Shown here piece by piece: positions 33,511-45,890 of a stretch of DNA of 64,000 nt. The translations under genes were made by a program, and so were the position numbers. The notes below the pieces were generated by a model. It was not told where the DNA came from. It did no database searches and was given only the letters and a program-made list of their open reading frames with translations. The stretch is taken from contig JACAXG010000032.1 in NCBI GenBank assembly GCA_018881555.1, positions 3,856,837-3,920,836 of the forward strand, written 5' to 3'. Each line of letters begins with the position of its first letter. Position 1 is the first letter of the stretch. The DNA comes from Amblyornis subalaris (taxonomy: Eukaryota > Chordata > Aves > Passeriformes > Ptilonorhynchidae).

Positions 33511-35461
33511 TTGTAAAACTGAAACCCAAAAAAAAAGAAAGGGATAATACAAGCCAAGGCTGCACACTGTAACCAGGTGAATTTTGAGGAAACAAAAGGC
33601 ACTTTTCTAACAGCACATGTGCTGCAGTCTTGGAAATCACAGCCTGTGGTATGTGCACCCTGTGGACACTGCACACCTCGGCAGCCACACGTGAGCTGCA
33701 GGGCTCTGAGGAGGGGAAGTGTGTAGTTCCATTAAGTTCTAACTCCCTACTGCAGTTTGGAGAGTATTGTTGGTGTGTATAATGGGACAGGAGCTTTCAC
33801 TGGACTGCTGATGGACAGCGTGGGATGTGTGTGACCTGGGGTGTGCATGAAGCCGCTGAGCACATCCCCTTCATACGCTCATGAAATTAGACTTACTTCT
33901 GGCTGCAAACCATTGTGGGATGGAAAGAAACAATTTGTTGAGTTGGGTCAAATAGCAGGAGAATGCATAATGATAATAATTGAGTCTGACAGCACAACAC
34001 TCCAGATGTTGATGAGTTCAAGCTTTTTAAAGTGTGGGCCAACATCCTCATTACAGCCAGGGCTCAGGGCTGATTGAAATCTGANGTTTGTGCTCCTGGA
34101 GTGCTCAGGGCTGTGGACATCCCTCCCAACCACCACAGTGGCAGCAGAAACTCTTTGGTTCCATCCTGGTCCAGCCCTGTTATGGGAGGCTTGTGTCAGA
34201 TCTGCCTCTTGTATGAGTGGTGTCTGTCCAGCCCCAAAATAGCCAGGCTGAGAGCATTTAGACAGAAGCTGTAACTTCAGGTGGAATAGCAGGGAGAGCA
34301 GGTATAGGAGAGCCTGCTCTGGCAGCTCTGAGAGGGTTGGCACCAACCACAGGATAACAGGATGTTGGAGGATACTTGGCTGAAGCCTCTCCAGTAGGTC
34401 CTCAGCAAAAGGAAGGGGATGTCAGCTCGGCTGTGAAACCAGAAGGCTGTGAGGGAGATTGAGCAAAAGCTCCTGGCCAGCACGTCTTCCCCAGCCTTGT
34501 TTAATTTAACTATGAGAGGTCTTTTAGGAAACCAGGAGTCTCAAAATCCCAAAGTAAGCACAGAGAAAGGCACTGATAACATAGGAATTTGACAGATCCC
34601 AGTGAAGACATTTTTCCGGGGATCATTTGGAGTCTGGATGTGCTAACAGAGCAATGGGTGAGCTGGTGGCTGAGGAGCAGAGACACCCAGCTCTGAAGCT
34701 GCAGGAAAGGCAGGCAGGCAGCCTGCGAAATCAAAGCCACATGTTGCTGGGCAGAGCATGCAGGAGAGAAAACCTGGGAAAAGCTCACATAGTTTGGAAG
34801 CTGTGATTCAAAGAAAGCCAGTTCTGCATGAATAGTAACTTGCTGCTCCTGCCTTCATGGAACTTGGACTTTGCACTTTCTTGCAGGAAAGCAGCCAGTA
34901 TAAAAGCATTTGAACTCATCTTCAGCTTTCTCTCTGTAACTGAATTTCTTTCACAAAATCCTGAATTTTAGTGAGCTGTTTGAATTAAAAAGTTCAATGG
35001 ATGTTTGAGAGTTTTAACTCTGTGTGTGTGAGTGAGTGTGTGTGTCAATGAGGGTTTAGGCACCTCTAATTATGTTTCAGTTTCCAATCGAGGGCAGTAA
35101 CTTTCTCTGCAATGTCAGCAGCCTGACTGGAAGAGCATGTTTCTAATGAGGGAAATGCAAAGTATAGCCAGAGAGAATTTAGGGGATAGACTAGAAAAAG
35201 ACAACTTCAAAATATTGTTGGAAATGAGCTCATTAAATGTGCTTGTTTTGATCTCTGCATCCCACACAGTACAAAGGGTCCACTGGCTGTGTATCAAGTG
35301 GGATGGAAAGATCAATTCCTATCAAGGACATCAGCAGAAGTACGCAAGGATAGAGGTGTCTTGTTTCACTGCTGGTTTTTTAATCTTCCGCTTATGACTG
35401 CATTTCATTTTAAACTTTGAACCCAAGAGCAAAGGTGCACTGAGCAACAGATGTTGGAAGA
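33511..35461. other. Non-coding stretch
   Basis: No gene recognised. A TATAAAAG word at 34899-34906 has no convincing transcription unit downstream. A TG-rich run is listed separately. Confidence 0.5.
35021..35045. repeat. (TG)n-type short repeat
   Basis: TGTGTGTGTG, AGTGAG and TGTGTGTGT follow one another, an imperfect dinucleotide run of about 25 bases. Confidence 0.9.
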
Positions 35462-35640
35462 CTAAAACACGGACAGGCAGCAGGGCCTCGGATGTCACAG
35501 AATGTAAATACGGGCCATGGAACATAAACACNGGAGAATGGCAGGGTCACGGGCAGTAAACACGGGCTGTGCAAGGAGATCCTCTATAAACATGGTGTGT
35601 CTAGCAGGACATGCTCTGAACACAGGGGTTTGGCAGAAAG
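35462..35640. repeat. Degenerate about 30-bp minisatellite
   Basis: The word T(A/G)AACACGGG recurs with changes at about 35463 (AAAACACGG), 35505 (TAAATACGGG), 35525, 35557 (TAAACACGGG), 35586 (TAAACATGGT) and 35617 (TGAACACAGG). Spacings are about 42, 20, 32, 29 and 31 bases. Related words reappear beyond the CR1 piece at about 35759 and 35830. This looks like an old tandem array. One undetermined base at 35532. Confidence 0.55.
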
Positions 35641-35757
35641 ACTGAAGGAGTTAGGTCCCTTCTCCTTGGTGAAGAGAAGGCTTGGGGGAAATCANATCAC
35701 AGTGTTCCAGTACTTGTAGGGTGGCTATAAAAAGGATGGAGGATGTGTCCTCACAGG
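35638..35757 (+). mobile_element. CR1 LINE fragment, lacking the 3' tip
   Basis: The plus strand reads GACTGAAGGAGTTAGGTCCC, GAGAAGGCTTGGGGG, GTGTTCCAGTACTTGTAGGG and GGCTATAAAAAGGATGGA, the CR1 segment that normally lies about 300 bases before the 3' end. The usual downstream part does not follow. It sits inside the minisatellite-like sequence. Confidence 0.75.
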
Positions 35758-38700
35758 AGAAACACAGGATGGTGGCAGGGCCATGAGCTACCCACACAGA
35801 GAGGGTGGGGGAAGAAGGATGCTCATGGGTGTGAAAACACGGCAGGTCAGGACAGGAGACAACGGCAGAACTCCAGAAGGCAGAGATTTGGGAAAGCAGC
35901 CCCCTTGCTTATCAACACAGCAGTACTCCATGGAAAATGTGGCACACATCATAGCACAGGCAGGAGCCTTCAATCCTCAGATGCTNTAAGGGTAAGAAAG
36001 GTGTGAAAAGCATCCATTCCTCCTTAAGGATGTGTGCATTCTTGACCATAACAAGCAGCATGAGACAAGGAGAGAGACCTTTTGGAGACAAAGTCAATAT
36101 GGACATAAAGGAGATCCTCTTCTGGAGGAAATTGTTCTGTGGAGAAAAATGAANACTGCAAACTCTGTAACTGGTGCTTTACTGGCTAAACTGGAATGAA
36201 TGTCATGTGCTTCTGCTTCTGATCTCATTGTTTCCACTGGATTTCTTTGGGCTGAGCGTGGGAATCTCACTTCTGTTACCACGCCCGCAAAGATGATCCA
36301 TGCTGGGAAGATGATGCCTTTGCACCACATTTATGGTGAAGCTGTTCTTGTACCAGAGTCATAGGGAACAACGTGGGAAAAACAAACATGTCACTCTGAC
36401 AGGAACTACAGAATTGGATTAAACCAAGTGGATAGAGAAAGAGACTGGGTAATTAGGAGTTTAGCTAGAGCATCTCAGTTAGTTGGCATGAATTCCCTCC
36501 ATCCTCTCCTATCTNATCACACATGACACAAATCCACGAGCTCCTTGTATGTGGCTTGTCTGCACCCCATCCATGGAAAACATTGAGTAAGAGGTGATGT
36601 GACCCAGCCTATGGTAAATCAGGTCAGAGCTGCTAACGGGGCACAGAAACCATCATGGTAATTTCCCTGCTCCACCCACGAGGGACTACAGTATATATTT
36701 CTATTTATATAATAAGGGAAAAAAGTCATTAAATAGGATTCCAGATGTACTTGTTTGTCATAACAGAGGTCATTGACATATAACTGAATCAAGGAAGATG
36801 ACCAAGGATTTAAGAAATCTGGGCATGTATTATTTATGGAAAGAGAGGCTCAGCAAGGAGTTGTGTGGCAATTTCTGGGGGCGGAAAGACTCATGGTGTC
36901 TGGGTAAGGAATACTTTGTGCAATCTGTCTAGGAAGGGAGAAGTCATCTGATTCAAGGAGAAAAGTATACACATGACTAAAACAACTGCAGGAGGTTGCT
37001 GCATGAAGGCTCCCGGGAAGGAACAGAAGGGACATTAGGATGCATTTTGGGAAACATGAAAGCTCTGCAAAGCACTGGGCACACAGATGAGTCTGAGGTT
37101 TCTGTTAAAGACTCTGTTCACCACAGCTGGGGGCAAAGCCCAGTAAACATATGAGGTATCATCAAAAATCCAGTAAAATGGCGTAACCCCCCCCANGATA
37201 CACAGAGGCAGCAGAAGTAAGTGCAGACAACCAGGGCATCCAAGTCTGCTCCACCCTCAGCAGCAAGGAGAGATCCAGGGGTCAGCCCTGAAAAAGCAGG
37301 GAAGCTCTGACACACAAGGACTAGCAAAGGTTTGGAGAGCAAAATATCTCCTGTGTGCCTTGGGCAACAGTCCCTGTGAGGGATTAAGGGAAGGTTAACA
37401 GTACTTTTTCCTTCTGCACGTTCCTGGGTTTAGGGTGGGACCCCCATTTTGCAGAACTCTGTTTTCTCTCTTGGTTGTCCTGTGTGACCCCATCTCCTCC
37501 AGGTCCTCAGTCCCTCCCTCAGCCTTCAGCCTGCCGTTGCCTCACCCTCTGGCAGGAGTTCAGTGATAATATAAATCCAAACTAAATCTCGTGGATTTAA
37601 GCCCAGCCTGCCTATCACTGTGCTTCCCTACAAGCAGACATATCAATGTTATGGGAAAATTGAAAACTAACTTAAGATACAAACTGTTTTGAGGGACACT
37701 GGTCCAGATCAAGTTTGAATCTGATCGTATTTTACGGTTTAAATGTAAATACCTTTAAGGAGAAAAAGAAAGGCCAATAAACAAAAGAGATAATGTAATG
37801 GAAATAATGTTTCCTGCCCAGGATAGAGCTGCCAGCCTGAGCCCTGGCTGGTGTTCACACAGAGCTACCTCACACCTACTGGGTGAGGATGAGGCCCCAC
37901 AGTCACATTTTATTGACACATTGATGTAGTGCAAATAAAGTGGGGCTGGAGCTGTGGCTGCTACAGGCAAGAGGAAAGGAAGTGAGCCAACTATGATGTC
38001 TTTGTATACTTGCAGAGTATAGGAATGTGTTTTGCTGGCCTTATGGTAATCCGGACTTTGAACTCCCGTTCATTCCCATTTCTCTCTCCCATGACGTAAA
38101 ATAATTCCTCAGGACTGTCTATAACCCCCAAACTCCTCAGAGCTTGTTCTGTGCAATGTTACACCACTGGGGCTCCTCAAACTATTGTGTAATGGGGTGA
38201 GATCACAGACGAGTTCAGTCCGTGCGGCTTGCGCTATCTTGCCCGCCTGATGGTTTTGTGCACTTTAAAAACTAAAGAACCATTCCTGTAGGATTACAGC
38301 CATAATTCTTATTAGCAGCAGGAAATAGAGACATGCAAGTGATCCAGACAAGCAAGAAATCCATTGATGTGGAGAAGTTTTCTGCTTATGTCTATAAGTT
38401 CATTGACTCTGCTGTAGCTGCAGCTCGGGAAATTCAGCCTTTATTTGTCTTATGTGCTTACAAATACATATGGAGGGGTTAATTGTGGAGGCTGGCACAG
38501 GGGCAAGGACAACAACAGTGTCATGTTTTCAGATGTGATGTTTAGCCTCTAAATGTTAAATCGAAACCTGAATGGTATTCACGGATTTAACCTCTCAGCA
38601 GATGTACCATGATGCTCGGGTTAAAGAGTCTCTGAGAATCAGGAACTACTATCCCATGGTGGGATTTTCCTCTGGAGTGAGTCATTGGCCTTTGTCAAAC

Positions 38701-39037
38701 TCTTGTATTAAAAGGCTATCAACTTGTGAGGCACAGAGACCAAGCACTCTAGATTTCCTGGATTTGCCCTCATTGAACAGTCAGGGAGATTTTGCAGCCT
38801 TTCTATTTACACAGAGCCCCTGGAAAATGCAGTTTGAAAATGAGCCTGGCATGGTTTACTGAGCTGTATCCTGACCAGGACATCTGAGCAACAAGTATGG
38901 TATTCAAAGCTGTATCCTTGGTGACTCATTTAGCTTTCTAACCACAATGAAAATCTCAGTGCATTATAATGTAAAAAGTGAGTGAACTTGATCAAAAATA
39001 AGGTTATTTGGAAATTTCAGGCAGTGGTCTGATGGTT
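35758..39037. other. Non-coding stretch
   Basis: No gene or repeat recognised beyond the minisatellite-like words near its left edge. Undetermined bases are scattered (for example near 36154, 36515 and 37196, the last beside a C-run). The interval 38260-38480 is repeat-free and looks moderately complex, but I have no motif evidence for function. Confidence 0.5.
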
Positions 39038-39220
39038 ATCATAGAATCATAAAATTCTAGAGTGGTTTGGATTGAAAGGGACTTTAAAGATCATCCAGTT
39101 CCAACACTGCCGCCGTGGGCAGGGACACCTTCCACTAGATCAGGTTGCTCAAAGACCCATCCAACCTGGCCCTGAACTCTTCCAGGGATGGGGAATCCAC
39201 AACTCCTCTGGACAACCTGT
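39038..39220 (-). mobile_element. CR1 LINE 3' fragment
   Basis: The plus strand begins with ATCATAGAATCATAAAATTC and continues GAAAGGGACTTTAAAGATCA, CCGTGGGCAGGGACACCTTC, CACTAGATCAGGTTGCTCAA and CTCTTCCAGGGATGGGGAAT: the reverse complement of the family that also gives the copies at 5311 and 45891. It ends in GGACAACCTGT. Confidence 0.93.
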
Positions 39221-42200
39221 ACATATTTTATATAAATTTGTATATATTTTATTCACTAAAATGAAAAGAACTAAAATTTGAAAAGCTTATCACAAGGACA
39301 TGTGAAAGTGCAGGTGCAGGATGGGAAAATGGGAACACACAGTGTTGTCACTAAAAATTATTTAGGTCCTCTGGGGAGTATAAAATCTGTCCTGGCTGAA
39401 GGGACAGGAGCACCAGGCTCCCAGCTGCAGCCTGGCAGTGCATGGGATGTTTTGGTCTCCTCCAGGGCCAGGATTCACCCATCCTGCTGCTGCTTCCCTG
39501 GTATCTGTTACCTGTTCTTCACTGTTGGCTATACACAGTTAATGCATAATGAAAATATGCTTTGGGAAAGATTTATACAACCACATTTTATCACCAGGTC
39601 ATTTTCCGCTGGCCTGTGTGGCTATAAACTGGAGGGCATAGATTCCTTTAAAATGAGCCCTTTGGTCAGAGAGGATGAGCTGTGGTTGTAAAATGCCATT
39701 CACTGTGTAGGACAGGCTGAGAGAAGAAGATTGCAAATGCCCAAGAGCTTAAACATTTACACTTGGAGGTAAAACAATGACATTCAGTCACTCTGGGACA
39801 GGTGTTGGCATTGGCAGCTTGCCCTCAGATCATTCTCTGGGCTGTTTTTCTGCAGCAATGCCATCCCAGGCTGATTATAGACCAACCCCATGCCAGACAG
39901 GGGACAGGACTGTGCCTGTGGGTCTAGCCTGAGGGCCAGAAAATGAAGATTTGACAAGAAATTAGTTTCCTGTTTGCTTGATTAAATACAACTATAAAAT
40001 TAAGATAAAACATATCCACAGACCACTGGAGGTGTGTTGTGAGGATGCACCACTTAATGTTTGTAAAGTGACTTGGAAGTGAAAGATGCTGCAATAATGC
40101 AAAGCCCTGTTCTTGTGAAAGACAGTTGATTGCTTCTTTTATAAGATAACAAAGTCCAGAAAAGTAGAGTGGAAATCAGCATGTCTCCAGATCTCTGGCA
40201 GCAGTCCTATCCCTGGCACATGCCAGCAGCTGCAGCTCTGACAAAACCTGATGCTGCAGTCTTCTGGAGAGAAGAAAGCTCTCTAGCACTCAGTGACTTC
40301 AGAATGCCCACTGAGTCACTGCTGTTATTTATTCAGAGGGGTACTGCTGCACCCCCCAAATCAGGAGTTCAGGCCTGGATCCAGCTGCCGTCACTGTGAC
40401 AGGTGTGGCTGGAGAAAAATCTCATCATCCTTTTATCAGTAAATCTGCAGCATTTCTGACTCAAGGCCTGTGAATAAATGCTTCTTCAAAAAAGCTGGGA
40501 ATTGTTGCCCAGTGCATTTTGAAAACTGGGAAAATTTTTGATATGTTGGCAGAACAAGCATTGCTCTTGGATTTTCAAAAACACTTGTGCTTTGAGGGTC
40601 AATATTCGTATACATTTGTGAGCCTATGGAACACGGGACCATGAAAATCTTGGAGAAGCAAGAATTTGCGCAGTGCCTGTGAGTAGTTCTCTTGAAGAAG
40701 GTTAAATCCTTAATTTTATTAAAGAACCTCTGTGGGATATACTGCCATTGAGACTGGTAACTCCAGAGCAGCATGTGAGCAGTTTATAGCTCTGTGCTGA
40801 GAAATCTTGCTATGCAATGAGGTGCAAAATATCTTCCCATTCCCTCATGACCAATATCCAGTTGCCCATCACATTATTTGAAACATATTTCTTGACTGAA
40901 AGGTGATTGCAGGGATCTACTGAAACTGCAGTAAGCACCTGTGCACTGCTTGTTTGGCTTCCGAAGGGCTCTTGGTGGGCATCCTACCCTGTTTGCTCTC
41001 ATATTCTGCTGCAACTCCCACCCCTTCAGCTGTGCTGGTGCAGAAGAGGATCCTTTTATTTCCAGTGGGGATCTTTCGGTAATGCTGTGGGTAAGGAGGT
41101 TTTAGTCACTGGTGTGCTCACTCTCCCCTCCTGAGCAGGACTGTTCCCTCTGCTCCAGGTGACGTGGTTGTTCATGAGATAAAGCACCACACAGCCTGGT
41201 GGGAAGTCCCACAGTTTANCCCACAGCAGTAGAGTTACTGTGGACAGGAATGGTTCAGCCACTGGGAACCGGAACAGGAGTCAAGCAGCCCCTGTGCCAG
41301 TCCCAGCACTGCTACCCTGTGGGATCAGCAAGACCACAGGAAAAACTACAGGGCAAAAAGAGTATAAAAATCATCCCCTTCCCAAAGGCCTTCCCTTTAC
41401 CACAAATGCTGACTTAAATGCAATTCCTGATTTAAAATTGCATTTCAGGATCATTACCAACTTGTGCAGAACAAAATGCCTTCCCTCCTCATCCTGTAAT
41501 CAAGAGGCAAAATGACTTTTTAGGAAAGCTGTGTAATTCCTGCCTGAAATTAAAGTGCTGGTTCTTTTTGGTTCCTCCAAGCTACTTTTTTACAGTTTCT
41601 TAAGCCACAGATGAGAAGGAAAAGAAGCACAACAAAAATCCAATTAAGGAAAAGCCTTGGGAAAGAGAAAGTGCTTGTTGTTAAAATGTGAGCTGTAAAG
41701 GCAGCCAGGAAAGGTGGGTTAAATGCAGAGCCTAAATATCCAGCAGCCATAATTGTTATCTGAGCCTCTGCATCATTAGCGATGCAGCAATACTGGTTTG
41801 GGTTTTCCCCTCTGTTCTCCAGGTTCAGCACGTGAGCAGGTCTCCACAAGCTCCTCACTTATTGGTCTGATGAAAAATTTGTTTGAAAAATAAAACCCTG
41901 TAAGAAAAAGAAAGTCTGTGAACAGCCAAAGTAATGATCTTGGACCTTTGGAAAAAAAATCTTGGCTCCAAATTATTCTACATGGGGAAACATCATGAGG
42001 TGCCAAGAGGAAAAAAAACAAGACTGACAACCTTGTCTTGATTTCCACCCATTCCAGCTGATCGCTAGTCTCCAGGCTGAGCTTATCTTTTTAAGGAGAG
42101 CTTCTTATTCACTGAGCCACAAGCAGAGACTGCAGGGAGAAGACAGCCTAGTTTCTATGTAGGATGTTTCGGCTGCCAATGAAAAGATCTTCCTTCCCCA

Positions 42201-42938
42201 AATGTCACAAAACCTACACCACCAAACTGTGCCATAAGTGATGTGTGCATTGCAACAGGATTTCCTTGTACTCCATCAAACACGGACGACCTGAGACCCA
42301 CTTACCCCATTTACCCAGGTAAAAGGAAATGAGATGAAGAATTAGAAGAAGGAACAAGATGGTGAATGCAAAAACATTCGCCGTTCATTCCTCACCTGAC
42401 TTTTGTACAGGCTCTTTCTTCAGCTCTTTGACCTGCATGTTTGAAATAACTCTGAAAGTTTTCTGCCTTTTTCAGTTTGCTGGCCTTGGTGAAGAGAAAA
42501 ATTCTGCTTTTTAAATTCAAACTAACTGGCAGAAGGCTTCTTTGCTCAGATGGCTGCACAGATGCAGAAAGCCAAAGACAGAGCACTGCAGGCAAAAGGC
42601 AAGACAGTGTTTTCCGCGAAAGGAGGAGTTTTACACAGGTAAGTGACTGGATCTGCAACTAGAAAAGACCAGACGAAAATAAACCAGTTCACTCTACGGG
42701 CTAAATTCTGCCAGTGGCACAAAAGGGAGTACAGTTGTACTAAGGGCAGCATTGGACCCTGGGTGTATATTTGCTTAATTAGAGATTTTTTCCTCCTTCT
42801 CAACCAGGATAGCTTTGTTTTACGTCTGCAACTCTCTCTGGTCTAGCCAGCCTCAACATGATGGAAATGCCTGTTCCAGGCTGCTCAAAGGCACAGGGAT
42901 TCCTGTCTTTGGCAGGGAAAACAGGGAAAGCTGATGCA
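39221..42938. other. Non-coding stretch with one exon-like interval
   Basis: No gene or interspersed repeat recognised. The interval 42550-42638 with splice-type signals is listed separately. Confidence 0.5.
42550..42638 (+). other. Exon-like interval between strong splice-type signals
   Basis: On the left, a branch-point-like AACTAAC (about 42519-42525) is followed by TTCTTTGCTCAG, a good acceptor. On the right, CACAG is followed by GTAAGTGA, a near-perfect donor. The 89 bases between start with ATG and stay open, reading MAAQMQKAKDRALQAKG and then KTVFSAKGGVLH, with phase 2 at the donor. The product is basic and helix-like in its first half. I do not recognise it. Neighbouring frames on both strands are also open here, which weakens the coding argument. 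It is the best exon candidate I found in the window. Confidence 0.2.
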
Positions 42939-43000
42939 CGTATGTGTATGTGTGAGCGTGTGTACACACACACACACGTATATATATGTATNTATATATA
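42939..43000. repeat. Compound (TG)n/(CA)n/(TA)n microsatellite
   Basis: GTATGTGTATGTGTGAGCG is followed by a CA run and a TATATA run, with one undetermined base (42992). The TGTGTACACACA junction is self-complementary. Confidence 0.93.
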
Positions 43001-43849
43001 ACACCTCTTCTGGAAGTTATGAGCACTGACAGCTCTGAGTTTAAACTGAAGTAGCTCAGGTATATGTAGGGATCTGTTTGTATATATTATTCAAGTAAGT
43101 GTGCATGTAGATATATACAAAACATGCACATATGGCTGCATACTNCAAGTGATGTATTTCCATATGAACTCATTTATCTTGAGAGGCAGGCAAGGAGCAG
43201 TCTCCGGAGCAGCTTTCTGCTGGAAAGACTCTGAATAAGAGTGATCTCTTTTTGGTCATTTAACAAGTGGTGGGGTCAGATTGAGATCTCTGAGGCTTTA
43301 CACATTTAGCCTTCTTTCTTCAACCTATTTGTCTTTCTTTCTTGTATTATGCAAGAGATGAGACACTCTGATAAAAACTCTTCTTGTGGGAGAACATGAC
43401 TCAGTTTTCACAAGTGGATACCCCATGAAATGTAGCCAATATCCCCTCACAAGTCTCCATATAACCAAAATAATATCAAAAGTGGAGACATGAGAGAAGC
43501 AGGGTCAGAGAGGCGAAGTGGAGGAGGAACTCATAAACCTCCTCTTGAATTATCTGCACCCAGCTCCTACAGCCTCTGAATCACTACTGTGTGCACAAAT
43601 AACTCACAGTCACCTGCAGGAGATCACCACGATTGTAATCATCACCCTTCTTACTCCAGAATTTTGAGGGTTAAAGTATTAGTGGCATAATAGATTTGTG
43701 CACATCCAAATGATACCTCTATCATGTGGGGTTTCATTCCTCTAATCTCATTTAACTGTTGAACATCTCTTGAGTGAGGCTGGGAAAATCTAATGGAATG
43801 AACCAGACCTTTATCCACCAAGGGAGACGAAAACTCGAAAACTCATTGT
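43001..43849. other. Non-coding stretch
   Basis: No gene recognised. Short TATA/CATA-rich words continue near 43080-43130. Confidence 0.5.
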
Positions 43850-44036
43850 TCCCTCAAACCCAAGACTGGCTACACCTAATTCAACCACAAATTGCTGGGC
43901 TGAGCAGGGTTCATGGCACAGCCAGGAAGACTAATTCCTTCCCATGCAGGAATTACCATGTTAAACTCCCTGACCTGCGTTACACAGGAGGTCAGATTAG
44001 ATTATCACTGTCCCGAATTCTGCTACCAGAAACCAG
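43850..44036 (+). mobile_element. Ancient CR1 LINE 3' end
   Basis: The diagnostic part is near 43948-44030: GCAGGAATTACCATGTTAAA, then CCTGCGTTACACAGGAGGTC and AGATTAGATTATCACTG. This follows the old amniote CR1 3' end, in which a GGAGGTCAGACTAGATGATC-like block precedes the tail. The tail repeats are not visible and the 5' part is too decayed for a sure edge. Confidence 0.7.
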
Positions 44037-45890
44037 TTTCCAATGCCCATCTGGCTGCAATCCCAAGTAAACACGAAGGGGAAAAAAAGCAAGCATGTGG
44101 TCAGGGTATCTTGTTTCTGTGTGCTGCGGTGGAAGGGCTCTCACTGCTGTCGGTAAGAGGGGAGCAGACCTTCCTGAAAACCAGAAAAAATTTAGCAGAT
44201 GTCAGGGGGGGCTTTTTAGGGTCATCAGTGGTCAACATGGTGCCCTCCCAGCATGGTCTTGTGTGCACTCAGGCAGCCTCTGCTGCTGACTCAGGGTTTC
44301 CAAACTCCCTGAACTTGGTTAAATATAGAGAAACTCCCCCATGGCACAGTGAGTCCCAGAGGTACAAACCATTACAAAGCGCAATGCCGCCACTTTGATC
44401 CATTCTAGGACTCTCTTCTGGGCCATTTGGTCCCTGCTGGAAAAGGGGGTGCCACCTTGCTCTATTACAGCCATTCAATAACCACTTCTGCCCGTACAAA
44501 CCCCAGTGAGGGACCAAGCAAGACCCACTGCCTGTATTCTCTCCCCTACAGCAGCCAGCCCATAGAACGCAGGCCTGGAATGGCGCGTTCCCGTGCCATG
44601 GATGCCCACAGCCACGCCAGCCCCGTACATCTGAAGGCCACAATACGACTGGAGAGGCAGCAGATCTCTCCAGTCAGCCTAAGCAGCAGAACTCTATTTC
44701 TCAAAGAGTTGCAGGAACATCTGCAGCTCACCTGCTCAGTAGCTGCTCACCTGCCAACACAGGCAGCAGAGCCTGTTTCCCTGGTTTGTTGGTGCTCACT
44801 TCCAACTCACATTTATCCCTAAAGTTCCAGGATCCCTTTTTAGCACCTCCTGTGTGAAATGCTTAGGCAGATGGTACCAGCAAGGCTTAAGCTTTCTTTT
44901 GAGGTGCCATGAAATCACCTGCCCATCCCTGGTTACCAAACACGCGCCTCTATCCGTTTGTCCTTTCCCCACCCCTGGAAGGCTGGTGAACTCAGAGCAG
45001 GTCTGTGACTCACGGCAGCGTGAGCAAGCGAGGAGGCCATCAGCCACCTAAATCAGCTGAATCAGAGGGAGCAGGGGAAAGGAAAAAAAAAAAAAAAAGC
45101 CATGTGAACAAGCACTAATCACTTACAAGCCGCAGCATGAACATCAGGCACATTAGTGACTCACGGGTGAAATGTGTGACAGTGACTTCGGAGAGCGGTG
45201 GGAAGGGCTTCACGCCTGGGCGGCGGGAGCGGAGGGAGTGAGGTGGAGACAGAGCCTTGCCAGCCAAGTGTTTCCCACACACATTCCTCTACTCCATGCA
45301 CTATGAAATTCGGTCAGAAGATAAAGCATGGAAGCAGAAAGAAATCCCTAGGAGGAAAGCGAAAGAGAAAAGCAAAACAGCATGGTAATTTCTCGCTTGT
45401 GAAGAGCGGCATTTCCATGTGCGGGCTTGCTCCACCTGCAATTTTACATGTGTGCAGTGATTTCTGATACATGCCTCTGGTAAGAAGCTTGATCTGTCTC
45501 AGGAAAATCCCTTTCTTGTTAATTTATTATTTGATATATATGTAAACCAGCATACAATATAGCCTCAATCCACAGAGACTCATGCCTTCAGGGCTGCGGG
45601 TAAAGGAAAGAGTACATCAGAGATAAACCAGAGAGAGAAATAAGCTAACAGCTGAGCACTCTGGGTTCAGAGCAGCCCCTGGTGTTATTTTGGTCATGAT
45701 TACCAGCAGCGTGGTAGCACCCACAGGCTCAGCAGTGCATGGTGCTGTACTTAGACACAGCAGGTACCTGCCGGTGGCCATCCCTCAGCAGGGCAACCCT
45801 GGTGTTGGACAAACACAAAAAATCCACCCTAGGGATTTTCAGGGTAATGGGAGCCAGACCCTTTGGTGGTACTGAACTGGGTAAATCTTT
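44037..45890. other. Non-coding stretch, moderate GC
   Basis: No gene recognised. Frames up to 161 codons are open across 43913-44822 on both strands, with no domain. A short ATG frame (45303-45467) encodes 54 residues with a very basic segment KIKHGSRKK through KRKRKAK, nuclear-signal-like, but with no other support. Confidence 0.5.
45083..45098. repeat. A16 homopolymer
   Basis: Sixteen consecutive A. The upstream sequence has no AATAAA and no recognisable cDNA, so I do not read it as the tail of a retrocopy. Confidence 0.95.

Noticed and set aside
34899..34906. TATAAAAG as a promoter
   Set aside because: No open frame, GC change or splice signal follows within a useful distance.
35462..35640. 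CRISPR-like array (regularly spaced short repeats)
   Set aside because: The repeats are short, degenerate and unevenly spaced, and the host is a vertebrate; a decayed minisatellite fits.
43913..44398. 161-codon plus-strand frame
   Set aside because: Its first part lies in an ancient CR1 3' end, which is non-coding; no domain.
44950..45098. Processed pseudogene ending in the A16 run
   Set aside because: No AATAAA precedes the run and the upstream sequence is not recognisable as a cDNA; a plain homopolymer is more likely.
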